A DNA stretch of 64,000 nucleotides from Aquitalea magnusonii (GCF_003202035.1 NZ_QJKC01000006.1:1-64000), one strand, 5' to 3'. Positions 24,839 to 34,942 are shown, counted from the first letter of the stretch. The notes: generated by a model from the letters alone, not told the origin. Translations and numbers: made by a program.

Positions 24839-26131
24839 ATGGGGGGAATTGATCTGGCAACCTGGCTGAACCTCAGGGGCAGCCCGTTCGAGGCGCTGCC
24901 GCTGTTTGTCACCAGCCTGGCCATCGGCCTGCTGATGGGGGTGGAACGCGAACGCAAGCATCACACCCTGGCCGGCATCCGCACCTTTCCGCTGATCGCC
25001 ATCCTCGGCACGCTGACCGCCATGCTGGATGCCCCCGCCCACGGCGTGCTACTGCAAACCGTGGGCCTGCTGGCCGTGGCCAGCCTGGGTTTTCTGCCCG
25101 AACACAGCGGCGAGCCGGACAAAACCGAACCGCGCACCACCACGGTGGCTTCGCTGCTGGTGATGTATTGCCTGGGCGCGCTGGTATGGCACGGTTATGG
25201 CGGCGTGGCCGTGGCGGTGGGTATTGTTGCCACTGCCCTGCTTTATCTCAAGCCGGAACTCACCGGCCTCACCCACAAGCTGGAGCGGCGCGACCTGCTG
25301 TCGCTGCTGCAGTTTGCCGCGCTGTCCTTTATTGTGCTGCCATTGCTGCCCAACCGCACCTTCGGCCCCTACCAAGCAGTCAATCCGCACCAGGTATGGC
25401 TGATGGTGACGCTGATTGTCGGCATCAGCCTGTCCGGCTATCTGGCGGTGAAGCTGCTGGGCCAGCGCGTGGGCGGCCCCTTACTGGGCATACTGGGCGG
25501 TCTGGTGTCCTCCACCGCCACCAGCCTGATCTACGCGCGTGAGGCGCGTGCCAATCCGCAGTCCATCCAGCTGGCCACCGCCGTCATCCTGCTGGCCAAT
25601 CTGGTGCTGTTCGTACGGCTGATGCTGCTGGCTGCCGTGGTGCAAACCAGCGTGCTGCCGGCGGTGCTGTGGGTGCTGCTGCCCGGCCTGCTGTGCGGGC
25701 TGGCCTGCGCCCTGCTGCAATTGAAGCGCCGCCAGAGCGAGCAGCAACAGCCGGACCTGAGCCTGAGCAATCCGTCCGAAATGAAGCTGGCATTGGGCTT
25801 TGGTGCCATGTTTGCGCTGGTGATGTTCTGCGCCGCCTGGCTGAATGCCGAATTCGGCAGCAAGGGCGTGTATGTGGTGGCGCTGATTTCCGGCCTGAAC
25901 GATGTGGATGCCATCTCGCTGACCGCTTTCAACCTGTTCGGTGAAAGCAGGCTGGATGGCCAGCAGGTGGCCACCACGCTGGCCCTGGCCATTACCGCCA
26001 ACAACACCTTCAAGTTCGGCCTGATCGCCAGCCTGGGTGGTAGCACCCTGGCCCGGCGCTGCCTGCCCACCCTGCTGGCCGCCAGCCTTGGCATGCTGGG
26101 CGGCCTGCTGGTGCTGGGCTGGGGCAGCTAG
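24839..26131 (+). CDS. MgtC/SapB and DUF4010 membrane protein
   Basis: This 430-residue inner-membrane protein has an N-terminal MgtC/SapB-type domain (about 20-150; LAIGLLMGVERERKH, AGIRTFPLIAILG) and a DUF4010 domain (about 190-425; LVSSTATSLIYAREAR, ISGLNDVDAISLT). Around twelve membrane helices can be counted. The molecular function of such fusions is not established; MgtC alone acts in adaptation to low magnesium or ATP control. GGGGGAAG precedes the ATG. The stop overlaps the convergent methyltransferase by four bases. Confidence 0.85.
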   Translation: MGGIDLATWLNLRGSPFEALPLFVTSLAIGLLMGVERERKHHTLAGIRTFPLIAILGTLTAMLDAPAHGVLLQTVGLLAVASLGFLPEHSGEPDKTEPRTTTVASLLVMYCLGALVWHGYGGVAVAVGIVATALLYLKPELTGLTHKLERRDLLSLLQFAALSFIVLPLLPNRTFGPYQAVNPHQVWLMVTLIVGISLSGYLAVKLLGQRVGGPLLGILGGLVSSTATSLIYAREARANPQSIQLATAVILLANLVLFVRLMLLAAVVQTSVLPAVLWVLLPGLLCGLACALLQLKRRQSEQQQPDLSLSNPSEMKLALGFGAMFALVMFCAAWLNAEFGSKGVYVVALISGLNDVDAISLTAFNLFGESRLDGQQVATTLALAITANNTFKFGLIASLGGSTLARRCLPTLLAASLGMLGGLLVLGWGS

Positions 26132-26793
26132 GCCGCCATGCGCTGGCGCGACAGGCGCACAATGCAGCCCTTGTAAGCCTCACCGCTTTCCATCCGGCCT
26201 GGCGCACGCTGGCTGTCAAAGCCATAGCCCAGCGCTGCCATTTCGCGGCAGAAACCGGCGCGGTTGCCACGGTCGGGGTCGACGATGATCACCTCGGCCG
26301 CAGTATTGGCATGGCTGTCGATAAAGTGGGCCAGCTGGCCCGGCTGCTGGCGTTCGTACAGCACGTCGCTGCCAATGATCAGGTCGAAACGTCCCAGCTC
26401 CGGATTGCAGCCACCCCAGTCGCCCGCCTGGTATTCCAGCGGTGACAAATCATTCAGCAGCAGGTTTTCCCGCAAAAAATCCGGGCTGCGCGGATGCCAG
26501 TCGGTGACGGTGACATCGCCATCGCGGCGGTGCACCACCATGCTGGCCAGCGCCAGCCCGGCACCGATTTCCAGCACGCGCAAGCCGGCCAGCGGCTCAC
26601 TATGCATCAGCAGGGCCAGTACGCGGGCCGATGGCCACAACAGGCCGAACAAGGGCCAGCTGGCCGGCGAGATGCCACGCTGTTCGGCCTCGCCCAGCGG
26701 GTCGGCGTATTGCTGGGAATCCAGCAGGGAACGAATGAGATAATCGGTGCCGCCAACGGACACCGTTTGCTGCTTGGTCAGATAGCCGGGCAT
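26128..26793 (-). CDS. class I SAM-dependent methyltransferase
   Basis: This 221-residue protein has the SAM motif LEIGAGLALASMV (about 74-86), acidic motif VTVTDWHP and GSDVLYE, the last typical of METTL/NNMT-like (Methyltransf_16) lysine methyltransferases. The substrate is likely a protein but cannot be named. Start ATG at 26793. It overlaps the end of the convergent DUF4010 gene. The 220 bases upstream to the hydrolase hold no gene. Confidence 0.85.
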   Translation of the reverse strand: MPGYLTKQQTVSVGGTDYLIRSLLDSQQYADPLGEAEQRGISPASWPLFGLLWPSARVLALLMHSEPLAGLRVLEIGAGLALASMVVHRRDGDVTVTDWHPRSPDFLRENLLLNDLSPLEYQAGDWGGCNPELGRFDLIIGSDVLYERQQPGQLAHFIDSHANTAAEVIIVDPDRGNRAGFCREMAALGYGFDSQRAPGRMESGEAYKGCIVRLSRQRMAA

Positions 26794-27017
26794 GCCGGGA
26801 CGCCTTTACGCAAGGGAAACTGGGTTGCACTGCAGGAAACGTTCTGATCGAACGGGCAGTCACTTCCGGAATCACTCGGGCAAGGGGCATGCGGGGACGA
26901 AAAGGCAGTCGGATACCGCGCCCCCGTCCTGGCAGCGCGGCTGAAACCGGGTTCAGGGTAACATCTGCCCTGCCCGTCTGCTCATTTTTGTGTCGTGCAG
27001 CAATGCGGCGGCAAGGC

Positions 27018-27815
27018 TTAACGCGCTGGCAACAGCTGCGCCAGTGCGCGGCGGATGGTGGCCGCGGTTTCCAGCGGATGCTCCAGTGGAAACAGGTGGC
27101 TGCCTGGCTGCTGATGCAGTTGCATGGCGAAATGCCGCTGCATGAAGCGGATGTCCGCCGCGCGCACCACATCGGACTGCGTACCGGCGACAAAGGCTGC
27201 CGGCACCGTCAGCTGACCGCGATAACGCGGGAAGTCATGCGGCAGGCCGCAGTAGATCTGGTGCTCGATCTGCGGGCGAAACTTCAGCCGGCGCCCCCCC
27301 TGGCCATTGTCCACCGTGCCATGCCGGGCATAATCGGCCAGGCAGTCCGGATCAAACCGGGCAAACGCCGGCTTGCGGGCAAAGTAGTCCTGCACCATGT
27401 CCACGCTGGCCCAGTTATCACGCCGGCGCAGGGTGTTGCCACCCGGCGTGACGCGGTCGATGAAGCCCAGCTTCTTGGCCAGCCAGATCCCCAGCGAGCG
27501 GCGCGGCCCCATCAGCGGCGAATCCAGAATCACCAGCGCCTTGAACAGCTCCGGCCGCCTGAGCGCCGCATAAAACAGCAGGAAACCGCCCAGCGAATGG
27601 CCGACGCCGATGACAGGCATGGCATAATGCTGCCCGATGTGCTGGATGAGTTCCTCGACCAGCTGTGGCCAGCAGTCGCTGACCGGAAAGCGCGGATCAT
27701 GGCCGATGGTGTCCTGCCAGCCCAGCTCGTAGTCGGTGGCCAGCGCTCCCAGCAGCTTGCCGTATACCGTGGCCGGAAAGCTGTTGGCATGCGCAAAATG
27801 AATGATGTCCCGCAT
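27018..27815 (-). CDS. alpha/beta-fold hydrolase
   Basis: This 265-residue hydrolase has nucleophile Ser in GVGHSLGG (about residue 74) and a C-terminal His in GSHLFPLEHP; a probable acid lies in AGTQSDVV. The N-terminus (HFAHANSFPATVY) resembles the oxyanion strand of lipase-like hydrolases. It is divergent from dsbD with 150 bases between. Substrate unknown. Confidence 0.88.
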   Translation of the reverse strand: MRDIIHFAHANSFPATVYGKLLGALATDYELGWQDTIGHDPRFPVSDCWPQLVEELIQHIGQHYAMPVIGVGHSLGGFLLFYAALRRPELFKALVILDSPLMGPRRSLGIWLAKKLGFIDRVTPGGNTLRRRDNWASVDMVQDYFARKPAFARFDPDCLADYARHGTVDNGQGGRRLKFRPQIEHQIYCGLPHDFPRYRGQLTVPAAFVAGTQSDVVRAADIRFMQRHFAMQLHQQPGSHLFPLEHPLETAATIRRALAQLLPAR

Positions 27816-27965
27816 GATGTGATGTTTCGCCCATATTGTGTTGTTGTTGGTCGATACTACCGTAAAATGGCGGCTGCCCGACCCTGCGCGCCACTTGCCG
27901 CAAGCAGGCAGGAACCCGGCAGCCGTCTGCTGGTCAACCCTTGCTCTACCAAACTGAACCCCGCC

Positions 27966-29741
27966 ATGCCCCAGTCTCTGTTACGCCTGTTTTCTCCCCT
28001 GCTACGCCTGCTGGCCCTGCTCAGCCTGCTTGGCAGCAGCCTGCCGGCGCTGGCAGTCAATCAGGAAGACCTGCTGCCACCGGAAAAAGCCTTTGCCGTC
28101 AGCGTGGAGCGCCAGGCCGACCACTTGCTGCTGCAGCTGACCGTGGCCGACAACTATTATGTCTACCGCGACCGCATCTCCTTCAGCACCGAACCGGCCG
28201 GGCTGCTGGGCACGCCGGTGTTGCCGCTGGGCAAGGAAAAGCATGATCCCTTTTTCGGCAAGCAGGTGATCTACCTGGGCAAGCAGCTGATCAAGCTGCC
28301 GCTGACAGCCGGCGCGCCGGCGCGCTTCCAGCTGAATGTCAAACTGCAAGGCTGTTCCACCGCCGGCGTGTGCTACCCGCCCTATACCCATCACCTGAAT
28401 ATCGACAGCTACGGCAGCGCCCAGAACGGTGGCGACTGGCTGGCGGATGCCACGCCGGGAAAGCCGGCGGGTAGCAGCGGCAATCTGGCGGCCAGGGGCT
28501 GGCTGGCCACGCTCGGCAGTTTTCTGCTGGCCGGGCTGGGCATGGCCTTTACCGCCTGCATGTATCCGCTGCTACCCATCGTCTCCTCGCTGATTGCCGG
28601 TGAAGGCCAGCACATCACCCGCCAACGCGGCTTCTGGCTGTCGCTGACCTATGTGCAGGGCCTGGCGCTCACTTACACCGTGATCGGCATCATCGCCGGA
28701 CTGACCGGTTCGCTGCTCACCGTCTGGCTGCAACAGCCGGCCGTGATCCTGTCGGCCAGCGTGCTGATGGTGGTGTTTGCCCTGTCGATGTTCGACCTCT
28801 ACACCATCCAGCTGCCATCGGCACTGCAATCGCGGCTGGCCGATGCCTCCAACCGCCTGTCCGGCGGCAAGCTGGCCACGGTATTTGCCATGGGTGCGCT
28901 CTCCGCGCTGATCATCGGCCCCTGCGTGGCCCCGCCGCTGGCACTGGCGCTGGGCTATATCGGCAGCACCGGCGATGCCGTGCTGGGCGGTGCGGCGCTA
29001 TACGCCATGGCGCTGGGGCTGGGCCTGCCCTTGCTGCTGATCGGCACCTTCGGCGGCCATGTGCTGCCGCGTGCCGGCGGCTGGATGAAGGCAGTCAAGG
29101 CCGGCTTCGGCGTGCTGATGCTGGGCCTTGCCATCTGGATGGCCAGCCCCTTTCTGCCGGGCAGCCTGGCACTGCTGCTGTGGGCTGCGCTGTGTGTGGG
29201 CTGCGCGGTCTTTCTCAAGGCATTCGAAACCCTGCCCGGCAATGCTCATGTCAGCCACAAGCTGGGCAAGGGACTGGGGCTGCTGTTGTTCCTGGTGGGC
29301 GCCGCCCAGCTGGCCGGTGCGCTGGCGGGCGAATCCGATCCGCGTTATCCGCTGAAATGGCTGGCCGGCAACAAGGCGCAGGCTGGCGTCAGCCAGTCCA
29401 TGCATTTCGGCCCGGTCAACGACAATGCCGGACTGGATGCCGCCCTGGCCGAGGCCCGCGCCCAGGGCAAGCCCCTGTTGCTGGATTTCTATGCCGACTG
29501 GTGTGTGTCATGCAAGGAAATGGAAAGCGACACCTTCCCCGCCCCCGCCGTGGCAGCCAAGCTGCAAGGCTATGTGCTGTTGCGTGCCGATGTCACCGCC
29601 AACCTGCCGCAACATCAGGCCCTGCTCAAACGCTTTGGCCTGTATGGCCCGCCCGGCATCATCCTGTTTGACCCGGCAGCTCAGGAAAAAGGCCGGGTGA
29701 TCGGCTTTACTCCGGCTGCCGATTTTGCCCGCCAACTGTAA
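27966..29741 (+). CDS. dsbD: thiol:disulfide interchange protein DsbD
   Basis: This 591-residue inner-membrane electron carrier brings reducing power from thioredoxin to periplasmic thiol proteins. It has a signal peptide (1-30), an N-terminal alpha domain with C130/C136, an eight-helix beta domain with C198 (TACMYP) and C320 (GPCVAPP), and a C-terminal thioredoxin domain with the CVSC site (513-516). All six functional cysteines are present. The true start is the ATG at 27966, which opens a proper signal sequence; upstream in-frame codons lie antisense to the hydrolase. Confidence 0.96.
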   Translation: MPQSLLRLFSPLLRLLALLSLLGSSLPALAVNQEDLLPPEKAFAVSVERQADHLLLQLTVADNYYVYRDRISFSTEPAGLLGTPVLPLGKEKHDPFFGKQVIYLGKQLIKLPLTAGAPARFQLNVKLQGCSTAGVCYPPYTHHLNIDSYGSAQNGGDWLADATPGKPAGSSGNLAARGWLATLGSFLLAGLGMAFTACMYPLLPIVSSLIAGEGQHITRQRGFWLSLTYVQGLALTYTVIGIIAGLTGSLLTVWLQQPAVILSASVLMVVFALSMFDLYTIQLPSALQSRLADASNRLSGGKLATVFAMGALSALIIGPCVAPPLALALGYIGSTGDAVLGGAALYAMALGLGLPLLLIGTFGGHVLPRAGGWMKAVKAGFGVLMLGLAIWMASPFLPGSLALLLWAALCVGCAVFLKAFETLPGNAHVSHKLGKGLGLLLFLVGAAQLAGALAGESDPRYPLKWLAGNKAQAGVSQSMHFGPVNDNAGLDAALAEARAQGKPLLLDFYADWCVSCKEMESDTFPAPAVAAKLQGYVLLRADVTANLPQHQALLKRFGLYGPPGIILFDPAAQEKGRVIGFTPAADFARQL

Positions 29742-29957
29742 ACCATCCCGCAGTAACCCAAACGTCATTAAAATTTGTCAGCCTTGTCGCTAATATCGAG
29801 GATCAGCATGGGCAGGGCCTGAGCCGTGTGCGGGCGGACCCTGTCCTGCATGGCATGTGGATTGCTTGGTGCAGTACCGATATCGGGCCGTACTGACAGG
29901 CCATGCCCGCAGGGTGTGTGCCGTTAATGAAACCGCAGATGAATGTTGGGGGGAGTG

Positions 29958-31415
29958 ATGGGTCTCATGTTTTGGGCTAAGACTGATCCGGTCGCAGCGA
30001 CCGGGCCACAAGATGCCGTGTCGGAAGATACCTTGCGCCGTACCGTCACCGCGCTGGCCGAGCGCGTTGGCCGGCTGGGCATTGAATCGGTGGAAATAGA
30101 TGGCCGGGTGGACACGGTGCATGCGCGGGCCACCAGCCGTACGGAGAAAATGGCCTCGATGGTCGAGGCAGTACATTCCCTGTCCGGTGCCAACATCCGT
30201 ATCGGCGATGCCGCCGAATCCACCCATAAAAATGCCAGCGAAGCCGCCAACTGCATGGAAGAAACCCGTGCCACGGTCAAAGTGGCACTGGATGCCATTC
30301 TTGAGCTGGTGGACGGTGTGGGCCAGATCGAAGCCAAGCTGCCGGAAATCCTCACCTCGCTGGAACATGTCTCCCAGGTTTCCAAAACGGTCAACGATGT
30401 CGCCAAACAGACCAATCTGCTGGCGCTGAATGCCTCCATCGAAGCCGCCCGTGCCGGAGAAGCCGGCCGCGGTTTTGCCGTGGTGGCCGACAACGTGAAG
30501 AACCTTTCCGCCCAGACCGAGGGCGCGGTGCAAATGATTCAGGCCACGCTCAGTGCGCTCAGCAGCCAGGTGGATGCGCTGATCGCCAACAGCCGCGCCG
30601 CCTCGCAAGTGGCTCAGGCAGCACGCTCCGGCACCGGCGAGATTGGCTCTGCCGTGACCCGCATTGATCAGATCAGCCAGGACCTGGCCCAGGTCAAGCA
30701 ATCGGTGGCGGGGATTGTGGAAGAGGCGGTAGGCAACCGCGAACACTGCCGTCATATTGAAGACGAAATCCGGCTTGTGGCGGAAACCACCCGGGAATCG
30801 CTGAAGGATATCGAAGTCATCAAGGGCCATACCGCCTCGCTGCTGAACATGAGCGAGGATCTGGTGTCGCTCACCTCCGAAGCCGGTATCAAAACGGTGG
30901 ATACGCCGTTTATCGAGAAAATCGTGGCGGCGGCCAAACAGGTGTCCACACTGTTCGAAGACGCGGTAAAACGCGGCGAGATTGCCATCAACGATCTGTT
31001 CGACACCCAGTACCAGCAAGTACCGGATATCACGCCGCCGCATTACCTGACGCGCCACACCGAATTCTGCGCCCGCCATCTGGGCCCTTTGTGTGACCGG
31101 ATAGTCGACTCCTCGCCCGACATCATCGCCTGCACACCGGGCGACATGAACAATTACTACCCGATCATCAACCGCGAATTTGCCAAACCACCCACCGCTG
31201 ACCCGGTATGGAATGCAGCCAACTCCCGTGCCAGAACACGTCAGCTGGACCGCACCTCGCTCAACCAGATGAAGACCAACAAGCCCTTCCTGGTACAAAC
31301 CTACCGCCGCAATATGGGCGGTGGCCGCTTTGACCTGATGAAGAACTATTCGGCGCCCATCATGGTGCAGGGCAGGCAGTGGGGCGTGCTGCGCATCATG
31401 GTCAAGGTGCGATGA
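29958..31415 (+). CDS. soluble methyl-accepting chemotaxis protein with C-terminal sensor
   Basis: This 485-residue protein has no membrane helix. The conserved signalling hairpin is at about 148-185 ([31 protein letters not shown]), flanked by coiled coil. The last ~140 residues form a separate domain ([10 protein letters not shown]...[12 protein letters not shown]...[14 protein letters not shown]...[16 protein letters not shown]). This has the PAS/Cache-like pattern seen in cytosolic or one-piece chemoreceptors, so sensing is at the C-terminus. The start at 29958 has a very strong GGGGGGAG. It should signal to CheA from the cytoplasm. Confidence 0.88.
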   Translation: MGLMFWAKTDPVAATGPQDAVSEDTLRRTVTALAERVGRLGIESVEIDGRVDTVHARATSRTEKMASMVEAVHSLSGANIRIGDAAESTHKNASEAANCMEETRATVKVALDAILELVDGVGQIEAKLPEILTSLEHVSQVSKTVNDVAKQTNLLALNASIEAARAGEAGRGFAVVADNVKNLSAQTEGAVQMIQATLSALSSQVDALIANSRAASQVAQAARSGTGEIGSAVTRIDQISQDLAQVKQSVAGIVEEAVGNREHCRHIEDEIRLVAETTRESLKDIEVIKGHTASLLNMSEDLVSLTSEAGIKTVDTPFIEKIVAAAKQVSTLFEDAVKRGEIAINDLFDTQYQQVPDITPPHYLTRHTEFCARHLGPLCDRIVDSSPDIIACTPGDMNNYYPIINREFAKPPTADPVWNAANSRARTRQLDRTSLNQMKTNKPFLVQTYRRNMGGGRFDLMKNYSAPIMVQGRQWGVLRIMVKVR

Positions 31416-31502
31416 ACTGGCCGTGCAGGGCGGGAACACGGTTTTCCGGCTTGCGCTGGCTTGAAGTCCGCGGGTTGATCCATTAACGTGTCACACCAAC
31501 GG

Positions 31503-31526
31503 GCAGGCCTTGTGCCTGCTTTTTTT
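31503..31526 (+). terminator. terminator after the chemoreceptor gene
   Basis: GCAGGC-CTTGT-GCCTGC followed by seven T, 87 bases after the chemoreceptor stop and just before the next gene's start. Confidence 0.8.
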
Positions 31527-31547
31527 ACTCAGACTCCGGATTTCCTC

Positions 31548-32663
31548 ATGACGCCCAAACCCTTCCCCAGCATCAGTGTGATGGCGGTATTGCGCATCGC
31601 CGTGCTGGGCCTGCTCATCCTGTCCTGCATCAAGGTGATCCAGCCCTTTCTGGGAGCGCTGACCTGGGCGGCCATCATTGCCATCTCCGCCTGGCCGCTG
31701 TTCACCCGCCTGCGGCTGCGCCTGAATGGCCGCGCCAAGCTGGCGGCCATCCTGATTGTCGGCGGGCTGTCACTGACGCTGGCCATTCCCATCGGGCTGA
31801 TGGCGCTGACGCTGGCCGATACCATACCGCAGCTCACCAATATGTCGCGTGATCTCACCAGCTTTCATCTGCCGGATGCGCCCAACTGGGTGAGCACCCT
31901 GCCGCTGGTGGGCGACAGCCTGCACAAGTTCTGGCTGAGCGTGCAGGCCGACCTGCCCGGTTTCATCGACAAAATCCGCCCGGCCATCAACAAGGCGGCG
32001 CTGTGGGCGCTGGAGGGCGGCGCCTCGGCCAGCCTCAGCATGCTGGAAATCGTGCTGGCCATCGTCATCGCCGGCCTGTTGCTGATCAATGGCGACAAGC
32101 TGTGGGACGGTGCCGAACTGGCCATCAGCAAGCTGGGCGGCGCCACGGCGGACGAGCTGCCGGAAGTCATCGCCCGCACCATCCGCAGCGTCACCACCGG
32201 CGTGGTGGGCACCGCGCTGGCGCAGACCGTGCTATGCGTGATCGGCCTGCTGATCGCCGGCGTGCCCGGCGCGCTGGTACTGGGCTTTCTGTGCTTTATC
32301 GTGGCGGTGGCGCAGCTGCCTACCCTGCTGATCTGGCTGCCGGCGGCACTGTGGGTGTTCTACACCGGCCAGACCGGGCTGGGCATCTTCCTGCTGGTAT
32401 GGGGTTTCCTGCTGGTCAACACCATCGACAATGTGCTCAAGCCGCTGCTGATCAGCCAGGGCGCACAGATGCCGCTGTCCATCATTTTCATGGGGGTGAT
32501 CGGCGGCCTGCTGGCCTGGGGCCTGCTGGGCTTGTTCATCGGCCCCACCCTGCTGGCGGTGGGCTTTACCTTGTTCCAGCACTGGCTGCGCCCGGAGAAT
32601 TACCCGGAGCATGCCGAGGAGTCCGAGCCCCCATACGATGAACAGGAAGAGCATCAGTCCTGA
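31548..32663 (+). CDS. AI-2E-family transporter (YdiK-like permease)
   Basis: This 371-residue inner-membrane protein has about eight helices and the family pattern: an N-terminal pair, a long amphipathic middle section (THxLPDAPNWV region), then paired helices with GFLCFIVAVAQLP and NTIDNVLKPLL. Family members export autoinducer-2, indole or other small compounds, or have unknown substrates; YdiK is the nearest type. I chose the ATG at 31548 because earlier in-frame codons overlap a terminator hairpin. Confidence 0.85.
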   Translation: MTPKPFPSISVMAVLRIAVLGLLILSCIKVIQPFLGALTWAAIIAISAWPLFTRLRLRLNGRAKLAAILIVGGLSLTLAIPIGLMALTLADTIPQLTNMSRDLTSFHLPDAPNWVSTLPLVGDSLHKFWLSVQADLPGFIDKIRPAINKAALWALEGGASASLSMLEIVLAIVIAGLLLINGDKLWDGAELAISKLGGATADELPEVIARTIRSVTTGVVGTALAQTVLCVIGLLIAGVPGALVLGFLCFIVAVAQLPTLLIWLPAALWVFYTGQTGLGIFLLVWGFLLVNTIDNVLKPLLISQGAQMPLSIIFMGVIGGLLAWGLLGLFIGPTLLAVGFTLFQHWLRPENYPEHAEESEPPYDEQEEHQS

Positions 32664-32681
32664 AATGCGCAAAGGCATGCC

Positions 32682-33119
32682 ATGCAAACCTTGGTCATGA
32701 CATCCAAAATCGACCTGTGGCTGGTGGCGGTAGCCGTAATGGCCACGGCCATGGTAGTGGTGGCTGCGACTCGTGCTCCGCTGGCTGATACCGGAAAAAT
32801 TCTGGGCATCCTGCTGAGCGGCATACCACTGCTGCTGTTGCTGTGGTATCCGCTTAGCAATACCCAGTACACGCTGGATAAGCAAAGCCTGATGGTGTGC
32901 AGTGGCTTGTTCCGCTGGAACATCCCGGTCTCTGCCATCAAAAGCGTCACGCCAAGCCGGGACATGTCCTCGGCACCTGCGCTATCACTAGACCGGCTGC
33001 TGATTCGTTATTCCCAGGATGGTCAGGCCAAGAGCATCCTGATTTCCCCGCTGGACCAGACTTTGTTCATGCAAAGACTGGACACGCTGAGATCGCAATC
33101 ATCCCCAGCAGCAAACTGA
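32682..33119 (+). CDS. small membrane protein with bacterial PH-like domain
   Basis: This 145-residue protein has two N-terminal membrane helices (about 10-29 and 41-56). They are followed by a soluble part starting TQYTLDKQSLMVCSGLFRWNIPVSAIKSVTPSR and ending LLIRYSQDGQAKSILISPLDQTLFMQRL, the pattern of bacterial PH-like domains (bPH type). Function unknown. It starts 18 bases after the permease gene and is probably cotranscribed. Confidence 0.7.
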   Translation: MQTLVMTSKIDLWLVAVAVMATAMVVVAATRAPLADTGKILGILLSGIPLLLLLWYPLSNTQYTLDKQSLMVCSGLFRWNIPVSAIKSVTPSRDMSSAPALSLDRLLIRYSQDGQAKSILISPLDQTLFMQRLDTLRSQSSPAAN

Positions 33120-33168
33120 CTCTGCCTGACCTGACATGGCCTGCACACCGCAGCAGTCCATGACAGTA

Positions 33169-33197
33169 GTCAGCCCGGTCATCAGGTCCGGGCTGAC
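33169..33197. terminator. hairpin between convergent genes
   Basis: GTCAGCCCGG and CCGGGCTGAC pair around a nine-base loop. There is no clear U-run, so it may be a weak or Rho-linked terminator for either the PH-like gene or the thiolase gene. Confidence 0.45.
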
Positions 33198-33213
33198 AGT
33201 CCAGCATCCAGTC

Positions 33214-34401
33214 TTACAGCAGTTCCAGCGCCACCGCCGTAGCCTCGCCACCACCAATGCACAGGCTGGCCACGCCGCGCTTGCCACCGTGCTGGCGCAA
33301 GGCTGCCAGCAGCGTCACCATCACCCGCGCGCCGGATGCGCCGATGGGATGGCCCAGCGCACAGGCACCACCATGCACGTTCACCTTGTCATGCGGCAGG
33401 CCCAGGTCCTGCATGGCTGCCATGGTGACCACGGCAAAGGCTTCGTTGATTTCAAACAGGTCGACATCGCTCACCGTCCAGCCGGTCTTGGCCAGCAGCT
33501 TGCGGATGGCCCCCACCGGCGCGGTGGTGAACAGGCCCGGTTCCTGGGCGTGGGTAGCGTGGGCCAGCAGCCGTGCCAGCGGCTTGAGACCGCGGCGGGC
33601 GGCTTCGCTGGCGGTCATCAACACCAGCGCGGCGGCTCCGTCGGAAATGGAGCTGGAATTGGCGGCAGTCACCGTGCCGTCCTTGCGGAAAGCCGGCTTG
33701 AGGCTGGCAATCTTGTCGAGGCGGGCCTTGAGCGGCTGCTCGTCGATATCCAGCGCCTGCTCGCCGGTTTTGCCAGCCACCAGCACCGGAGTGATTTCCT
33801 CGCGGAAACGGCCTGCGGCAATCGCCTCCTGCGCACGGGTAAGCGAGGCGATGGCAAAGGCGTCCTGCGCCTCGCGGCTGAAGCCGTACTCGGCGGCACA
33901 GTTTTCGGCAAACACCCCCATCAGCTTGCCCTTGTCGTAGGCATCCTCCAGGCCGTCCAGAAACATGTGGTCCTTGATTTCGCCATGCCCCAGCCGCAGG
34001 CCGCCACGTGCCTTGGGAATCAGATAAGGCGAATTGCTCATGCTTTCCATGCCACCGGCCACCATCACGCTGGCCGCACCGGCCAGCAGCAGGTCGTGCG
34101 CCAGCATGGCGGCCTTCATGCCGGAGCCGCACATCTTGTTGATGGTGGTACAGCCTGCGGCCAATGGCAGGCCGGCGCCCAGCGCGGCCTGGCGGGCCGG
34201 GGCCTGTCCCTGGCCGGCGGGCAGCACGCAGCCCATGATCACCTCGTCGACATCCTCGGCAGCCACACCGGCCCGCTCCACTGCCGCGCGAATGGCGGCG
34301 GTGCCCAGCTGGCTGGCGGTCTGTCCGGCAAACATGCCCTGAAAGCCGCCCATGGCGGTACGGGCCATGCCCACAATGACAATCGATTCTTGCTGTTGCA
34401 T
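33214..34401 (-). CDS. acetyl-CoA C-acetyltransferase (thiolase)
   Basis: This 395-residue thiolase has nucleophile Cys91 (NKMCGSGMK), the NEAF motif, and the C-terminal GHPIGASG with catalytic His, plus LCIGGGEA with the second Cys. It cleaves acetoacetyl-CoA or 3-ketoacyl-CoA. Together with the LiuR-type regulator just upstream in the same direction, it likely completes branched-chain acyl-CoA oxidation. GGAAGGAAA precedes the ATG. Confidence 0.95.
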   Translation of the reverse strand: MQQQESIVIVGMARTAMGGFQGMFAGQTASQLGTAAIRAAVERAGVAAEDVDEVIMGCVLPAGQGQAPARQAALGAGLPLAAGCTTINKMCGSGMKAAMLAHDLLLAGAASVMVAGGMESMSNSPYLIPKARGGLRLGHGEIKDHMFLDGLEDAYDKGKLMGVFAENCAAEYGFSREAQDAFAIASLTRAQEAIAAGRFREEITPVLVAGKTGEQALDIDEQPLKARLDKIASLKPAFRKDGTVTAANSSSISDGAAALVLMTASEAARRGLKPLARLLAHATHAQEPGLFTTAPVGAIRKLLAKTGWTVSDVDLFEINEAFAVVTMAAMQDLGLPHDKVNVHGGACALGHPIGASGARVMVTLLAALRQHGGKRGVASLCIGGGEATAVALELL

Positions 34402-34452
34402 TTGCGTTTTCCTTCCTGAATGGCTTGCTTGCCCGGCTAATGTCTTCTGTCT

Positions 34453-34836
34453 TCAAACTGCCTGTTTGCCCAGTGCTTTTTCGCACTGGCTGCGGATCTG
34501 GCCGATCTCGCCCAGCACCACGCGGATATCGTCCAGCTGTTCCTGTAATTGCTGTTCCTTGCGGCTGAGAATGCGGATGAATTCGCGCAGCTGCGGTTCG
34601 TCGTTGCTGGCGGCATCGTACAAATCAAACAGCTCGCGGATTTCCAGCAAGGACAGGCCGATGCGCTTGCCACGCAAAATCAGCATCAGCCTTACCCGGT
34701 CGCGCCGGCTGTAGATACGGCGCTGCCCTGCCCGCTGCGGCTCCAGCAAGCCCTGGTCTTCGTAGAAGCGGATGGTGCGCGTGGTGACATCAAATTCGCG
34801 TGCCAGCTCGCTGATGCTAAAAGTGTGTTCGGCCAT
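34453..34836 (-). CDS. liuR: MerR-family regulator, LiuR-like
   Basis: This 127-residue protein has a MerR winged helix (FSISELAREFDVTTRTIRFYEDQGLL, 5-30) and a C-terminal coiled coil, with no cysteines for metal binding. This is the pattern of LiuR, which controls leucine/valine and acyl-CoA catabolism. The ATG at 34836 has AGGGAAG upstream. The palindromic site in front of it is of the LiuR kind, and the regulator sits between the thiolase and the divergent catabolic operon. The gene symbol is by analogy. Confidence 0.8.
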   Translation of the reverse strand: MAEHTFSISELAREFDVTTRTIRFYEDQGLLEPQRAGQRRIYSRRDRVRLMLILRGKRIGLSLLEIRELFDLYDAASNDEPQLREFIRILSRKEQQLQEQLDDIRVVLGEIGQIRSQCEKALGKQAV

Positions 34837-34942
34837 CTGCCGCTTCCCTGTTGTTGTTTTGGCCCTGCATCCAGCCTGTGGCAAGGGCGGATTGCGCCGC
34901 TGCCCTGCTTTCTCTTCCCTGATGGCTGATTGTTGATTGACG

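Noticed and set aside
22712-25042. 776-codon open frame on the minus strand
   Set aside because: Antisense to dxs and part of the DUF4010 gene. Those genes have clear motifs; this frame has none.
26889-27965. long in-frame extension before dsbD
   Set aside because: It is antisense to the alpha/beta hydrolase. The ATG at 27966 opens a proper signal peptide, so the extension is not translated.
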